Source of the DNA: Stictocephala bisonia
Taxonomy: Eukaryota; Arthropoda; Insecta; Hemiptera; Membracidae
Direction of reading: 5' to 3'
NCBI GenBank assembly: GCA_035578905.1
Contig: JAQJVL010000303.1
Span: 744,001 to 808,000 of the forward strand
DNA length: 64,000 nt
The notes below the pieces were generated by a model. It had not been told where the DNA came from. It worked only from the letters and a program-made list of their open reading frames with translations, and ran no database searches. The first letter of the stretch is position 1, and each line of letters begins with the position of its first letter. The translations under genes and the position numbers were made by a program. Below are positions 49,667 to 61,229 of this stretch, in pieces.

Positions 49667-50536
49667 CGAGGTGTGTTTTTAAAGTAAGTACCGTTTTGGA
49701 ATCCCACCACTGTAGCGCTGCGATCGGCGTCCAGCGTATGCGTGCTAGATACCACTATCTTTTGGCAAGCCACAGCCGCCATTACGGACCCATTTGACTG
49801 TATTTAAGGTTGCTTATGACTGTTTAAAATTCCTCCTCTGATTAAAAATGCCGCCAACAGTAAAGTAGATGTTGTGATAAGTTTTCGTAACAATAAAGAC
49901 ATGAAAGCAGCTGACATTCATCGAGAAATCTGTGAAGTTTATTGAGAAAACAGAATGAGTGATGGGATGGTATGGAAATGTGTGAGAGCTTTTAAGGTTG
50001 TGCGAATGTGCATGATGATGAACGAAGTCGGACACCTTCACTCATTACTGGTGCAAAATGTTGATGTGCGATTATTGAAATTGTGACAGACTGTTTGAAG
50101 TATCGAAAGTTATGCTTACGGTAGGTTCCCAAAATGCTGACGGAGAATAAAAAAAACAAACGTTTGACAAGAATCACACAAAAAATGTTTAACCAGTTCT
50201 CTCACATTCCTAGAACATTAGAATCGTGATGGTTACAATTTTTTAAACCAAATTAATTGTCACTGTGACATACTCACGATGAGTGTCAGCTTATTCCACA
50301 CCCTTAGTGTTATGAAAACGTACACAGAGCATAATTCACAGTTGGCGGCATTTTTAACCGGAGGAGGAAATATATGTAAACAGTCATAAATGACCTTAAA
50401 TACAGTCGATTGGATCCGTAACGGCGGCTGTGGCTTGCCAATAGATATTAGTACCCAGCACACATACGCTGAACGCCGACCGCAGCACTACAGCGGTGAG
50501 ATTCCAAAACGGTACTTAATTTAAAAACCCGCCTCG
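49667..50536 (+). mobile_element. Mariner-family foldback element with TA flanks
   Basis: Left end CGAGGTGTGTTTTTAAAGTA and right inverse end CCTCG are bordered by TA (49665-49666, 50537-50538). The first 190 bp and last 200 bp are inverse copies of one another, much longer than normal mariner termini of about 30 bp, so the element is two inverted mariner 5' halves joined. Between them lies a decayed transposase start. Confidence 0.88.
49850..50095 (+). pseudogene. Mariner transposase N-terminal relic
   Basis: From ATGCCGCCAACAG (49848) the + strand shows, with stops and frameshifts, KAADIHREICEVY, then NRMSDGMVWKCVRAFK and, in another frame, a VHDDERSRT-like stretch. This is the helix-turn-helix region of mariner transposases (REICEVYGE..MS...V.KW.R.FK.GR..V.DE.R.GRP). 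The catalytic DD(34)D part is not present, so the copy is non-functional. Confidence 0.7.
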
Positions 50537-51583
50537 TATGATTTGAAAAAGAAAACGCTTTAATTTTAATTTAAACCTGTTTCAAACATTAAAAAATTGT
50601 AACATCAATTGAACTTCTATGTGAATTCACGTTATTACAACAAAATTGCAAAAGGATTTGGACTGCTGTAACTAAAACATGGTAACTGAAAGTCTACAAC
50701 GTTTCGTTACCATGTTAAAAATGCTACTGGCGCAGAAAGTAAAAGACACAAAAGATAAAAATAACAAAATTATGTACAACAAAAACAATAAATAAATGTA
50801 ACTACATTTTACTAACTCTGTGCCAGGATGACGTGGTAAAATTATTAAATAATATAGTCTTTCACTCTTTACAGTGGTATATTAATCACGCCGATATCAA
50901 CTACACATGTTTGATTGTAAATTAAATATTGGTTGCGTGCTATACCACCCAAATTTCAAGCTTTGCAGTTTCGGAACGTGACTATCGCCCGGTTTTCGGG
51001 CTGTGCAAGTCTGAAATATAATAGGAAACTGTAGGCTTCAGCCACACAAGTGCTAGTGAGTAAATTATTTTAAAAAATTAAATAACTGAATTGATTATAG
51101 TTATTTTATGACTTCAAACATTTTTGAGAGAAAATAATTTGCGAAAAATTTTTGTCCTAACAACATTTTTTAGAAAAAGAGTTTTAGGATGTACTAAATA
51201 TTTTAGGTTTTGAATCAATTCAAAATTAAAAAATCAAGTACAAAAGAATTCTTTGTTTATTACAACTAATTTTTAATCTGCACTCCATTTCTAACAATGA
51301 AAGCTGTATGGGTGTAAAAACAAAATCTTTTTATTCCTTTTTTTTTATCTAAACATATTGCATTAAAAACAATTCAATGTTTGCAGTTTCTTACAAAGTT
51401 GCCCACTCATTATAGCTACTTTTATCTTAATTCTGTTTCCAAACCATCATATACAATCTTTAAAGTATGGGCAGTTAGCCAAATTTAATATCTCTAATTA
51501 GTTTTGAAAGAAGGAGAAAATGATCTCACCTATATTTATTTAGGTGAATTATTGTAGTTTGCTTTAACTTGGCTGACTTGCAG

Positions 51584-51803
51584 ACTACATGGGGTCCGGA
51601 GATCCTGAGTGGGGGTACGACAGTTCATCTATTGCTTCCCTGATCAATGGACTACAGGAAGTGCGAGGTTCCAGAGGGCCGAAGTTGTCCATCGTAGAAG
51701 CAGTTCTATACAACATGGCTGCCATGCTGGCCAGCTTCGCAGCAGGCTATGATGTCAGAGTCTCCAATACCTTCCCTGTCCATCCGAGGCTTCAGCCAGA
51801 CAG
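51584..51803 (+). CDS. slpr: MLK/slipper MAP3K, tail exon 1
   Basis: Encodes DYMGSGDPEWGYDSSSIASL then INGLQEVRGSRGPKLSIVEA and VLYNMAAMLASFAAGYDVRV through SNTFPVHPRLQPDR. Composition and even GC mark it as exon in an AT-rich intron. The acceptor is CTTGCAG|AC (completing GAC after the G of the 38951 donor) and the donor is ACAG|GTAACA. The hydrophobic VLYNMAAMLASFAAG segment is short and unlikely to be a membrane helix in a cytosolic kinase. This region is conserved among insect MLKs but has no named domain that I know. Confidence 0.88.
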
Positions 51804-52356
51804 GTAACATAACAACCAGACTATATTGTTCATATATATATTAATACTAACAAATTTAAATTGATTATGAATACAAATTAAAAACTAGTAAATATGGGGT
51901 TTGTGTTTTTAATTTTTCTCAATTCTTGCTCAATCAAATCAATATGGTTGGTGCTTAGGTATTGTCCACCCATATATATACAATTTTCATTGCCATCCAG
52001 CCCACCCACATATCTACGTCATTATAGCCCTCCTGCACTATGTTAAACCCTCAAAGCACTGACACCCTTCCCAGCAACCCACCTGTCAAGTTGATGGCAT
52101 ATGCCTTCCACCAAACCTTTTATCAAGAATCTTTTCATAAAGCAACTTGGAAATGTTGATAATAAAAAGATAATTGTAAAATTGTTGTGATAGTAATTTT
52201 ATACTCAATACAATTTTTTGATCTTATCTGGCAAATGTTTTTTAGATATTTTGATTCCTTTCTAAATGTTTGTGCAGTATATGTGTTACTAATTGTAATT
52301 TTCTAAAACAATGAAAGTGATAAATAATTTCAAAATCCTTCCTTTTTTGTTTTTAG

Positions 52357-52457
52357 GTTAGAAGAAGAAGCAGATGATAAGCGATGGTGGTTAGAGCCAA
52401 GTGGAAGTAGTCGAAACTCATACTTGGGACAAGATTACGAATTCTCAAGTAGTTCAG
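52357..52457 (+). CDS. slpr: MLK/slipper MAP3K, tail exon 2
   Basis: A short exon encoding LEEEADDKRWWLEPSGSSRN then SYLGQDYEFSSSS. The acceptor TTTTTAG|G completes Arg with the AG of the previous exon and the donor TCAG|GTAGG leaves one base that starts a Gly codon in the next exon. Serine-rich with acidic residues, so probably disordered. No catalytic role is seen. Confidence 0.85.
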
Positions 52458-53441
52458 GTAGGATGGTCACATAGTTTGTTGTGTTTATCTTATGTGTTAT
52501 TGTATAACTTATTAAAGAAACTTAAAAAGGTGTAAATTTATTAATTTCACTCTTTTATTGCTACTAAATTATCTAAGTGTTTAGTTTTACATGTTATGTA
52601 TATTATGAATCTTTGAAGAAAATGTATCACTCTTTCTTCAAATGAAAATTGGAAATTAGTTAATGAATGTAGAAATAGTAAGGTCCAGTAGTATTAAGAT
52701 GTGTAGCTTTGATTTAAGTTATCTTTAATTAATGCGTTCTTAATGTAATATTTTTTACCTGGCCTACAATGCTAATAAAATGTTGGGGATATCAAATGAT
52801 TATTGCCAAAAAATATGAATTGAATATCAATTGAATGTTTATAACTATTAGGAATTGGATTATTTCTTATATAGATAAATTTATACTTGGTTAATACTTT
52901 GACAGGTGGGTTTCTGAATCCAGATCGCACTTTCCAACTTTGACGTTGCATTGACGCCGCCCAGTTTAACTTTCACCTGTAATGCTGTGTATGTCACATG
53001 TGTTTTTTAATTGTTATTAGCGAGTGCTGCCATCTATGAGCAACGAGTTGTCGTCCTTTATTTTCTCAGAGTAAAATTTTGTCCCTGCCGAGTTTGTACA
53101 TTTTAGAAGTTATAAAATTTGTTCACAAAAATCAAGTAATATTCAGTCAATTTAAAGTTAACCATAGATACAATATAAGAAGTAACGAAATCTTGAGTTA
53201 TCTAGTTCATAATCTAGTCAAATTTGAAAAATGCCCTCTGTATATAGGAATGAAGGTGTATAACAAGATTGATCAGTCAATAAAGAAACTTAACTATATT
53301 CAATTTAGCAATTTACTGAAAGATATTTTAGTAAAAAAAGCTAATTAAAGTGTAAAAAAGATGTTAGAAGATAAAGTTTTTAAATAATACTGGTTTAGAT
53401 TACCTTTTTCTGTCGTAACAGTTCTTCAGTTACATTACTGC

Positions 53442-53480
53442 CATGTACATTTCAAAGCATATAAAGCTTCATCATCAGGC
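53442..53480 (-). ncRNA. Hammerhead-ribozyme-like core in Penelope terminal repeat
   Basis: On the minus strand the order is GC, CTGATGA (53478-53472), a 5-bp stem GAAGC/GCTTT, GAAA (53453-53450), then ATGTACAT and GGC. Penelope-like terminal repeats are known to encode hammerhead motifs. Here box 1 and box 2 are intact but the nucleotide expected at the cleavage site is G and only two stem I pairs are obvious. The inverse copy at about 54297-54335 has TTGATGA and CAAA, so it is more decayed. Confidence 0.45.
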
Positions 53481-53741
53481 TTCCAAAAACGTCACTGTTT
53501 TTAAAACATTAAACACTAAAATTACAAAACATTTAAACATATTAAAACACGAGTACAACACATTTGCCATCCAGCGATAGACACCAACTGATGACTAATG
53601 AGCTGGAAACAAACTCAAACATGTTACCCTACTCCCACTTGTTGACCTTGAACTATATTAATTTTCTTCCTTTGTGACTGCATGTTGTTTATTCGGTTGA
53701 ACAGTACGTTAGACTTGTATTTTAATTTGTCATTCAAAATA

Positions 53742-54041
53742 TTACTTGGATTCTATTGTAGTCATAAAATGTGATTTATTGCATTTATATAAAACTTCTA
53801 AATTGTTTTCTAAACTGTCAATATTATGTCTATTAAAAATTAAATGTTCAGCAACTTTAAATTTCTGACTTGTTGATTGTTTAGGAAGATGTTCAGAGAA
53901 ACTTTTTTTAAAAGAACGGCCTGTTTGGCCAATGTAAAACTTTGGACAATCAGAACAGTTTATCTTATAAATGCCTGTATTTTTGTTCTTGTTGTGTTTT
54001 TGGATGTTTATTAAGTTTATTAGAGGTCTTATATGACACAT
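53742..54041 (-). pseudogene. Penelope-like GIY-YIG endonuclease domain
   Basis: A 99-residue open frame with GIYKINCSDCPKFYIGQTGR (residues about 23-42), containing the GIY and YIG motifs separated by the usual distance and a CxxC of the Penelope subtype. SFKKSFSEHL and later VAEHLIFNRHNI follow. In active relatives an Arg usually sits before the F of the xxFxEH motif; here it is S. The upstream reverse transcriptase is missing, so the element is dead although this frame is open to its stop. Confidence 0.8.
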
Positions 54042-55059
54042 TGATATTTTGTTTCTTTAATTCTTTTGACAATGTATGGTGTAAATAATGGCCTTATTCG
54101 TATGATACCAATTTTTATCTGTATAAGAATCTTTGTGTGTTAAATGTTTGAGTTCGTTTCCTGCTCATTAGTAATCAGTTGGTGTCTATCGCCAGCCGGC
54201 AAATGTGTTGTACTCGTGTTTTAATACTGTATGTATAAATGTTTTAGTGTTTTGTAATTTTAGTGTTTAATGTTTTAAACAGTGACGTTTTTGGAAGCTT
54301 GATGATGAAGCTCTATATGCTTTCAAATGTACATAGCAGTAATGTAATTGAAGAACTGTTACGACAGAAAAAAGGTAATCTAAACCAGTATTATTTCTAT
54401 AATATAACAATTCTGGAGGCTGATAAAACAAAATGAATAAAGATTTTAAGTAAACTTTTTACACAACTTTTCTTTTTTTATAAGCTATCATAATTTAAAA
54501 GTTTGTTGTTCTTTTTTAACTTTAACAATCGTTGTATAAATTTAATATTCTGGTATGAGTTTTAATGTTAGTTTTCTCAAATATTTATAATTGATTTTAG
54601 ATCATTATGATTTCCCTATTAATAATTTTATGTATTACTGTATTTAATTTACTCGCTTTTATATCTTGATAATATAATAAATATAGTATTAACAATACCA
54701 TTGACTATGCACCAGTTTGAGTTATACTGTAACAATTACAAATGTTATGTGCAATAAATGAGTTTATTTGATTTGAATTATATGATCGTCCTTAAGCTTT
54801 CTGATATGTAGCAGGAGCTGTTGCATTGTGCAGTGTACAGTAACTCAAATGAGTCATTGGCGTAACATAGAGCTTAGCATTCCTGATTTCTTGAACTTTA
54901 CCAGACAAAGCGGAACTTTTGAACACAAATAACTTTCACTGTAGAATAGCGTAATATTGTCTGCAAAAGCGTTCATATTTCCTTTAAAATTAATATCTAA
55001 CAATTCATTTATAAATACTAAGAAAAGAGTGGCAGAGCTTGTTAATGTTAGCTTGAAAA

Positions 55060-56695
55060 ATTGTGTCTGGTCAGTCAGTCAATTTGGAGCTCCACCACCA
55101 CTAGAGAGGGCATCTCCCCTAAATATACAGGTTGTGTCTGGTCAGTCAGTGAGCGTGGAGCTCTACCACCACTATAGAGGGCATCTCTCTTAAGTACACA
55201 GGTCGTGTGTGGTCAGTCAGTCAGCGTAGAGCTCCACCACCACTAGAGAGGGCATCTCTCCTAAGTATACGGGTTGTGTCTGGTCAGTCAGTGAGCGTAG
55301 AGCTCTACCACCACTAGAGAGGGCATCTCCCCTAAATATACAGGTTGTGTCTGGTCAGTCAGTGAGCGTGGAGCTCTACCACCACTATAGAGGGCATCTC
55401 TCCTAAGTATACGGATTGTGTCTGGTCAGTCAGTGAGTGTGGAGCTCTACCACCACTAGAGAGGGCATCTATCCTAAGTATACAGGTCGTGTGTGGTCAG
55501 TCAGTCAGCGTAGAGCTCCACCACCACTAGAGAGGGCATCTCCCCTAAATATACAGGTTGTGTCTGGTCAGTCAGTGAGCGTGGAGTTCTACCACCACTA
55601 TAGAGGGCATCTCTCCTAAGTATACAGGTCGTGTGTGGTCAGTCAGTCAGCGTAGAGCTCCACCACCACTAGAGAGGGCATCTCCCCTAAATATACAGGT
55701 TGTGTCTGGTCAGTCAGTGAGCGTGGAGCTCTACCACCACTATAGAGGGCATCTCTCCTAAGTATACAGGTCGTGTCTGGTCAGTCAGTGAGCGTGGAGC
55801 TCTACCACCACTAGAGAGGGCATCTCTCCTAAGTATACAGGTCGTGTGTGGTCAGTCAGTCAGCGTAGAGCTCCACCACCACTAGAGAGGGCATCTCCCC
55901 TAAATATACAGGTTGTGTCTGGTCAGTCAATGAGCGTGGAGCTCTACCACCACTATAGAGGGCATCTCTCCTAAGTATACAGGTCGTGTGTGGTCAGTCA
56001 GTCAGCGTAGAGCTCCACCACCACTAGAGAGGGCATCTCTCCTAAGTATACAGGTCGTGTGTGGTCAGTCAGTCAGCGTAGAGCTCCACCACCACTAGAG
56101 AGGGCATCTCCCCTAAGTATACAGGTCGTGTCTGGTCAGTCAGTCAGCGTAGAGCTCCACCACCACTAGAGAGGGCATCTCTCCTAAGTATACAGGTCGT
56201 GTGTGGTCAGTCAGTGAGCGTGGAGCTCTACCACCACTATAGAGGGCATCTCTCCTAAGTATACAGGTCGTGTGTGGTCAGTCAGTCAGCGTAGAGCTCC
56301 ACCACCACTAGAGAGGGCATCTCCCCTAAATATACAGGTTGTGTCTGGTCAGTCAGTGAGCGTGGAGCTCTACCACCACTATAGAGGGCATCTCTCCTAA
56401 GTATACAGGTCTGTGTGGTCAGTCAGTCAGCGTAGAGCTCCACCACCACTATAGAGGGCATCTCTCCTAAGTATACAGGTCGTGTGTGGTCAGTCAGTGA
56501 GCGTGGAGCTCTACCACCACTAGAGAGGGCATCTATCCTAAGTATACTGGTCGTGTGTGGTCAGTCAGTCAGCGTAGAGCTCCACCACCACTAGAGAGGG
56601 CATCTATCCTAAGCATACAGGTCGTGTGTGGTCAGTCAGTCAGCGTAGAGCTCCACCACCACTATAGAGGGCATCTATCCTAAGTATACGGGTTG
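55060..56695. repeat. 71-bp tandem array of two alternating monomer types, about 23 copies
   Basis: Units of 71 bp start near 55063 and 55134 and continue. Type A has AGTGAGCGTGGAGCTCTACC and CTATAGAGG; type B has AGTCAGCGTAGAGCTCCACC and CTAGAGAGG. Over much of the array A and B alternate, forming a 142-bp dimer; near the right end B-type runs appear. All units share GAGGGCATCT and GGTCAGTCAGT. Frames reading open in places (for example 54957-55193, 55437-55619) are by-products. Confidence 0.96.
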
Positions 56696-56791
56696 TCATC
56701 TCCAACAAGAGTGATTAATTGATTGATTTTGATGGGATAATGAGAGACAATTAATAGAAGACAGTAATCCCTTTTAATTTTTAACCACTAG

Positions 56792-56980
56792 CCTCTTGCT
56801 AGCCTAGTGGTTAGCAGTTCTACTTCCAGTGCAGAGTGTCATGGGTTCAAATCCCGTGAGGTCCACTTAAATTTGTCATAGGGGTTTGGGTCGTTGTCCC
56901 TGAGCAACGCATGAATATAATGTTAATAATGCCACTGGCGTAGACAATAAAATATAATCCCCATGTTAGGATATCCCTTT
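56792..56980 (+). mobile_element. tRNA-derived SINE
   Basis: A tRNA-like head has A box TAGCCTAGTGG (56800-56810) and B box GGTTCAAATCC (56844-56854), 33 bp apart between boxes, with a good T arm (ATGGG/CCCGT). The 5' acceptor strand does not pair with GAGGTCCA, the anticodon stem has an A-C mismatch, and unrelated sequence continues to about 56975. So it is a SINE head or pseudo-tRNA and not a working tRNA. The anticodon loop TTCCAGT would read CCA. Confidence 0.7.
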
Positions 56981-58452
56981 TCTACTTGAATAATATAGTA
57001 ATATGTACATAACGTATTGGGCTTTGTGTTTGAGGAGAGTTATTTTGTTTATTTAATAAATGTACGTGGACCATAGCTTGATTAAATGCAAACTATAACA
57101 GAATTATTAGAAATAAACTAAAGTCTTCAATTTATGAAAAGTCGTTTCTTTATTTTTTTAAATAAATAAATATCTTAACAGAAATGAAATGTAATTAGTT
57201 ACAAGATTTTTAATAAATTTCCCAACTTATCCCAGTTATGTTGGACATTTTTCTGCAAAAATCTTATCTCTCTCAAAATGTTCATAACTCAAATTATATT
57301 ACAGATCCTGCTTGGACTATAAGCAGTTGTTACAGTAACAAAACATATTTTATTGTTTTCTCCAGTGATTGCTTAATCTGGGGCTTTTTTAGGGGGGAGG
57401 GAGGAGATTTCTCCCACCCATTACTCCGGATAATTGGGAGTTGCCTGTACCTAAATTTTTATTTAATCATAGCTATATGGTTCTTGTGTAGTTGAAAGAG
57501 GACAAAATAGCTAGCAACAAAATGTCACAGCTTGAACAAAAGTTAAGGCAATTATGTACTTTCTAGCCACTTATGAAAATACAATTTCTACTTGAAAAAG
57601 TGGTTAAATATGAGTTTATATCTCTTGAGGAAGTTAATTTAACCACAGAGAACTGTTTTTTTTACCGAAAAACTAGTTTTTTATCTGATTAAGAAAAAAC
57701 CAACTTTAAAAAAATAAATTTTGTTCTACATTTTTTCTTCATTTTACATGCTTTTTATGCTGAACATGAGTGTAAAATTGATTTTTCAATAAAATAATTT
57801 TTTCTGCACAAAAAATATACTTTTTACTTACCTATCTGAAAATAACCTAACTAATCTTAACTGTTTATTTACTCAACAAAAATTTTTAATTTGCATTTAA
57901 TTTGGATGCCTGGCCTCCGGAACCGCTTGCCAGCTGTCTCTATGGCGGGAATATAGGTGAATTCAGTTTTTGTGGTTAGTTGGTATTTATAATGATCACG
58001 TAATGGCCACTAATCATGATTCGCTGCAAAAGTAGTTTTTCCAGTAAATCTCAATAATAATTTCTATAGACCAAAATAATTGTGAAAAAAACAAATCAAA
58101 TTAAAAAAAAGATGATTCAAATACAATTTAAATTAATGAAATCATGTAATAAATTATAAAATTTTTTTATCAAATGTTGTTGGTATAATCTGGGATTTCT
58201 GTAGAATAAAAAGCATATCTTGTAAAAATATACCTAATTCTTGATCCATTCCAGTCAAAGTTTTCAAATTTTGTAAGGTGACAAGAAACTGCAGAATAAC
58301 CAAATTTAATTTTCATTTTCATTTTATTGTTAAACATTTCAAAGGTAGTTGAAGATGAATTACTTCATTGGAACCAATGTTTCATGGCTTATTAAAACAG
58401 ATTTTAGTTAGTGATTTTATAAATATAGTTATTTAGTGTTTGGTTGTTGCAG
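56981..58452. other. Intron, nothing recognised
   Basis: AT-rich. The 85-codon frame at 57238-57495 is compositionally ordinary and unsupported. Confidence 0.5.
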
Positions 58453-58643
58453 GTTATCCCCACAACACATACCATGGTCCTGCCAAACACTATAGACCTC
58501 TGCTTAACAACCTGGCTATAGCGGAGCCCAAACCGCTATGGTTTACAGACTCGCCCCAGCACTATGTGCCCGCTCTCAAACAACTCACGCCTGCCCCCTC
58601 ACCCCGTAGGAAGTCCTCCAGCACCAGCATAGAACCTCTAGAG
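58453..58643 (+). CDS. slpr: MLK/slipper MAP3K, tail exon 3
   Basis: Encodes (G)YPHNTYHGPAKHYRPLLNN then LAIAEPKPLWFTDSPQHYVP and ALKQLTPAPSPRRKSSSTSI with EPLE at the end. It is rich in Pro, Tyr and Ser with SP/TP sites. RRKSSS resembles a basophilic kinase or 14-3-3 type site (inference). The acceptor is GTTGCAG|GT and the donor is GAG|GTACTG, phase 0. Confidence 0.86.
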
Positions 58644-59639
58644 GTACTGTACGACAGTTATTAGCATTGTAATTGGCCAATCAAGTCATATTAGTCACAT
58701 TTTTGTCTTTAAAATAATTAAATGGCCTTTATTATTTGATTAATCATAAAATGCCTAATAAAACTGGCATTGGTTAGTTTGTTGTTTAAACATTTTGGTC
58801 ATTGCTGTTATGTGTTAACATGTTTTATTTTCACTAAATGAAAAAATTACATTTCATTTAGATGTATATGTAACTGTAGAAATATAACAAATTCTAACGA
58901 AAACATTGTTATTGAGAATTGTTTGAGGACATTCTCTGAGGACACACTGGAAAAGAAAAATGTATAAAACCAAGACACAAATAAAATTGTGTATATTTAT
59001 TTTTGTGGAACCATACATCTATTTATACATACATTTAGCTGGAACGATATAACGCCCAGCTAGGTTTTAAATAAATACAGAGCGCCTCCTCTATGGAAAA
59101 CAAAAGTGAATGAAAAAATTACTGAGCTACATTCCCAATGTAGAAAATTTTATGAAGATTCTGGAATGAAGAGTGAGAGAATATGAGAATATAGGAAAGG
59201 ACAGAATTGATTTAGGGCTGGTAGGTCGACGGTGGATCTGATATTTGTAATAGAACAACTACGGAAGAAGTATGAGTTTTTGTATGAGTATGGTGTACGT
59301 TTTTAGGTATGATTCAAGATTCAAGCGTTTATTTGTCAAAAACTTTACATAAAATATGACAACGTCAATGACCAACCCATATTACGAAGATGACTTAATT
59401 AAATCATACACTAGTGTTGTAAATACATTCATTAATTAGTAGTATCTTACAAAATGACTTAAATTTATTATAACCGGCACTACACAAAAACTAAAAAACT
59501 AAGCTTATAGTAGTGTGGATAGGAAAGAAGTGTGGAAAGCCCTGGAGTAGAAAAGAGTTGAGAGGAGTGTGAAAACCAAAGTCAAATAACTGTTTAAGAA
59601 TAGTGAGAGCTGTGGAAGAAGGATGGCTAGAGGAACTTA

Positions 59640-60045
59640 TTGTGGCGAGACAGTATACTGTCGCCATTTAACTGTTGTGTCATTTGAGTTCTTCAAGCAA
59701 AAATGTACATTCACAGCAAAACAATGGATAGGGTGAACTATCCATAGCAAAAGAGGAGACATGCTGATTTCTTTTCCAAGACAATGTCTGTTCTTTTCCT
59801 ACTTCATTTACCAAAAGCTATATGTTGAATTATGATGGAATATTTTGATCAGCTACTATACAGCCATGATTTAGCACCAAACAGCTTCCATCTTTTCCTT
59901 GAACTTAAGAAGTGGCTTGGCAGACGCAGTTCCTGGACCAATAAGCTCCAAATGTTTTGAAAAGCCATCTGACTTCATTGTTGGCAACGTTTTATGAGTA
60001 GGATGTGGAAAAATTCATAAACCAATCAGAAAGGTCGTTTTCATT
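59640..60045 (+). pseudogene. Mariner transposase C-terminal relic
   Basis: Around 59853 the + strand reads LLYSHDLAPNSFHLF, then LELKKWLGRRSSWTNKLQMF and a stop. This is the mariner motif YSPDLAPxDxHLF plus the KxxLxGxxF region that holds the third catalytic Asp. Weaker similarity extends upstream in other frames. Multiple stops show that it is dead. It is unrelated to the mariner foldbacks at 44 and 49.7 kb as far as visible sequence goes. Confidence 0.65.
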
Positions 60046-60558
60046 TTTATTTTATCTAAAATCCTCTTATTTCTAAAATAAACAGAACCTATGTTGTCTT
60101 GGCAAGATCAGCTCTGGAAATCAGCACTTTGTTTTGTTAAATTTGTTCATAAATCAATAAATCAAGTTATAATATAATTCATACATTTTTAAACAAATAA
60201 GTCAAATTTAACTTTAAACGTGTAAATTTATTAATTACTGTCACAATGATTAAAAAACACTAGTCAAAGATCACATAAATAGAAAAACATTTTAAATTGC
60301 TTAAGCAGAAAAACAGGGTAACCAAACCTAACATAACATAACTAAAACTAATCTAAAGTTGGATTGGTGGGGTTTGACATGCAGATAATGTACATTTTCT
60401 ACTTTCAATTTAATTTAAAACTAATCTGGCAGGAATGTTTTTTTTAACACATCTTAAAATGTATTTTTAGTTCTAAAAGGGGGATAGTCTAATAGTACAC
60501 TTTGCTTTATTGATATGGATAATATGTAATGTGAAAATCGTAAATTATTGTTTCGCAG

Positions 60559-60922
60559 GTAGCCTATCCTCCACCGCCTGCACCAGCAGGTGGCATGCTG
60601 GAACATAGGTTAGGTCCTGACTACTACGGATTACAGCGGCCTGCAGACTACTACCAACCACCGTCTGAATACTCAACACCCAGTGGGCACTATGCTGACC
60701 GGCTATTTCCTGAGTTTTCAAGTGGGGAATACCCAGTACCAGCTTATGCGTATGACAATCCAAGTAGCAGTGTGAGCAGCAGTACCACGGCAAGCACTCG
60801 CACGGGGACTCGACACTATGGTCACAGGCGCACACCTAGCAACGTCAGTAACACTTCTAGCTGTGGTGGCACTGCTACCTCCAGTGTCAACCCCACCTTC
60901 AGCCTCGAGGGAGAGGTTACAG
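60559..60922 (+). CDS. slpr: MLK/slipper MAP3K, tail exon 4 (last exon in window)
   Basis: Encodes VAYPPPPAPAGGMLEHRLGP, then a Tyr-rich run (DYYGLQRPADYYQPPSEYST), SGHYADRLFPEFSSGEYPVP and a Ser/Thr-rich run ending HRRTPSNVSNTSS and NPTFSLEGEVT. Low complexity and Tyr/Pro content suggest a disordered docking tail. HRRTPS is a likely phosphosite context. The acceptor is TTTCGCAG|GTA and the donor is ACAG|GTTGG, leaving one base, so the gene must continue beyond; no further exon was found before 64000. Confidence 0.88.
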
Positions 60923-61229
60923 GTTGGTTTTTTATGTATTTTTTTATTTTACTGCCATTTTGTTTGTAATTCAGAATTTATAAACGTGATGTACCGCCAA
61001 ACTTATTGGTCACCTAATCTATCATTGTTAATGAATTTATAGAACACTAAGAGATAATAATAACTTGATGTTCATTTTTAATCTCAGCATGACTCTAAAG
61101 TAATTCAAGTATTTTTCAATTATGTTATAAGATTTTTTAATTGAAAAATTACACTTATATTGTCTTATCTTGCAAAGAATATACATTTTTTTCATTTTAT
61201 TTTTCATAAAACGTTAGATTAACACGTTC

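Larger units (their letters stand above)
53386..54430 (-). mobile_element. Penelope-like element with inverted terminal repeats
   Basis: About 245 bp at 53386-53630 is repeated in inverse orientation at 54146-54393 (AATACTGGTTTAGATTACCT at one edge; TGTTTGAGTTCG..TTCC near the inner edge). Between them the minus strand encodes a GIY-YIG endonuclease. This combination is diagnostic of Penelope-like elements, whose terminal repeats can be direct or inverted. The reverse transcriptase has been lost. An imperfect ATAAAG(T/A)TTTTAA direct repeat lies just outside each end and may be a decayed target duplication. Confidence 0.85.

Noticed and set aside
56792..56866. Functional tRNA gene
   Set aside because: A and B boxes are good, but the acceptor stem does not pair and the anticodon stem has a mismatch; better called a SINE head.
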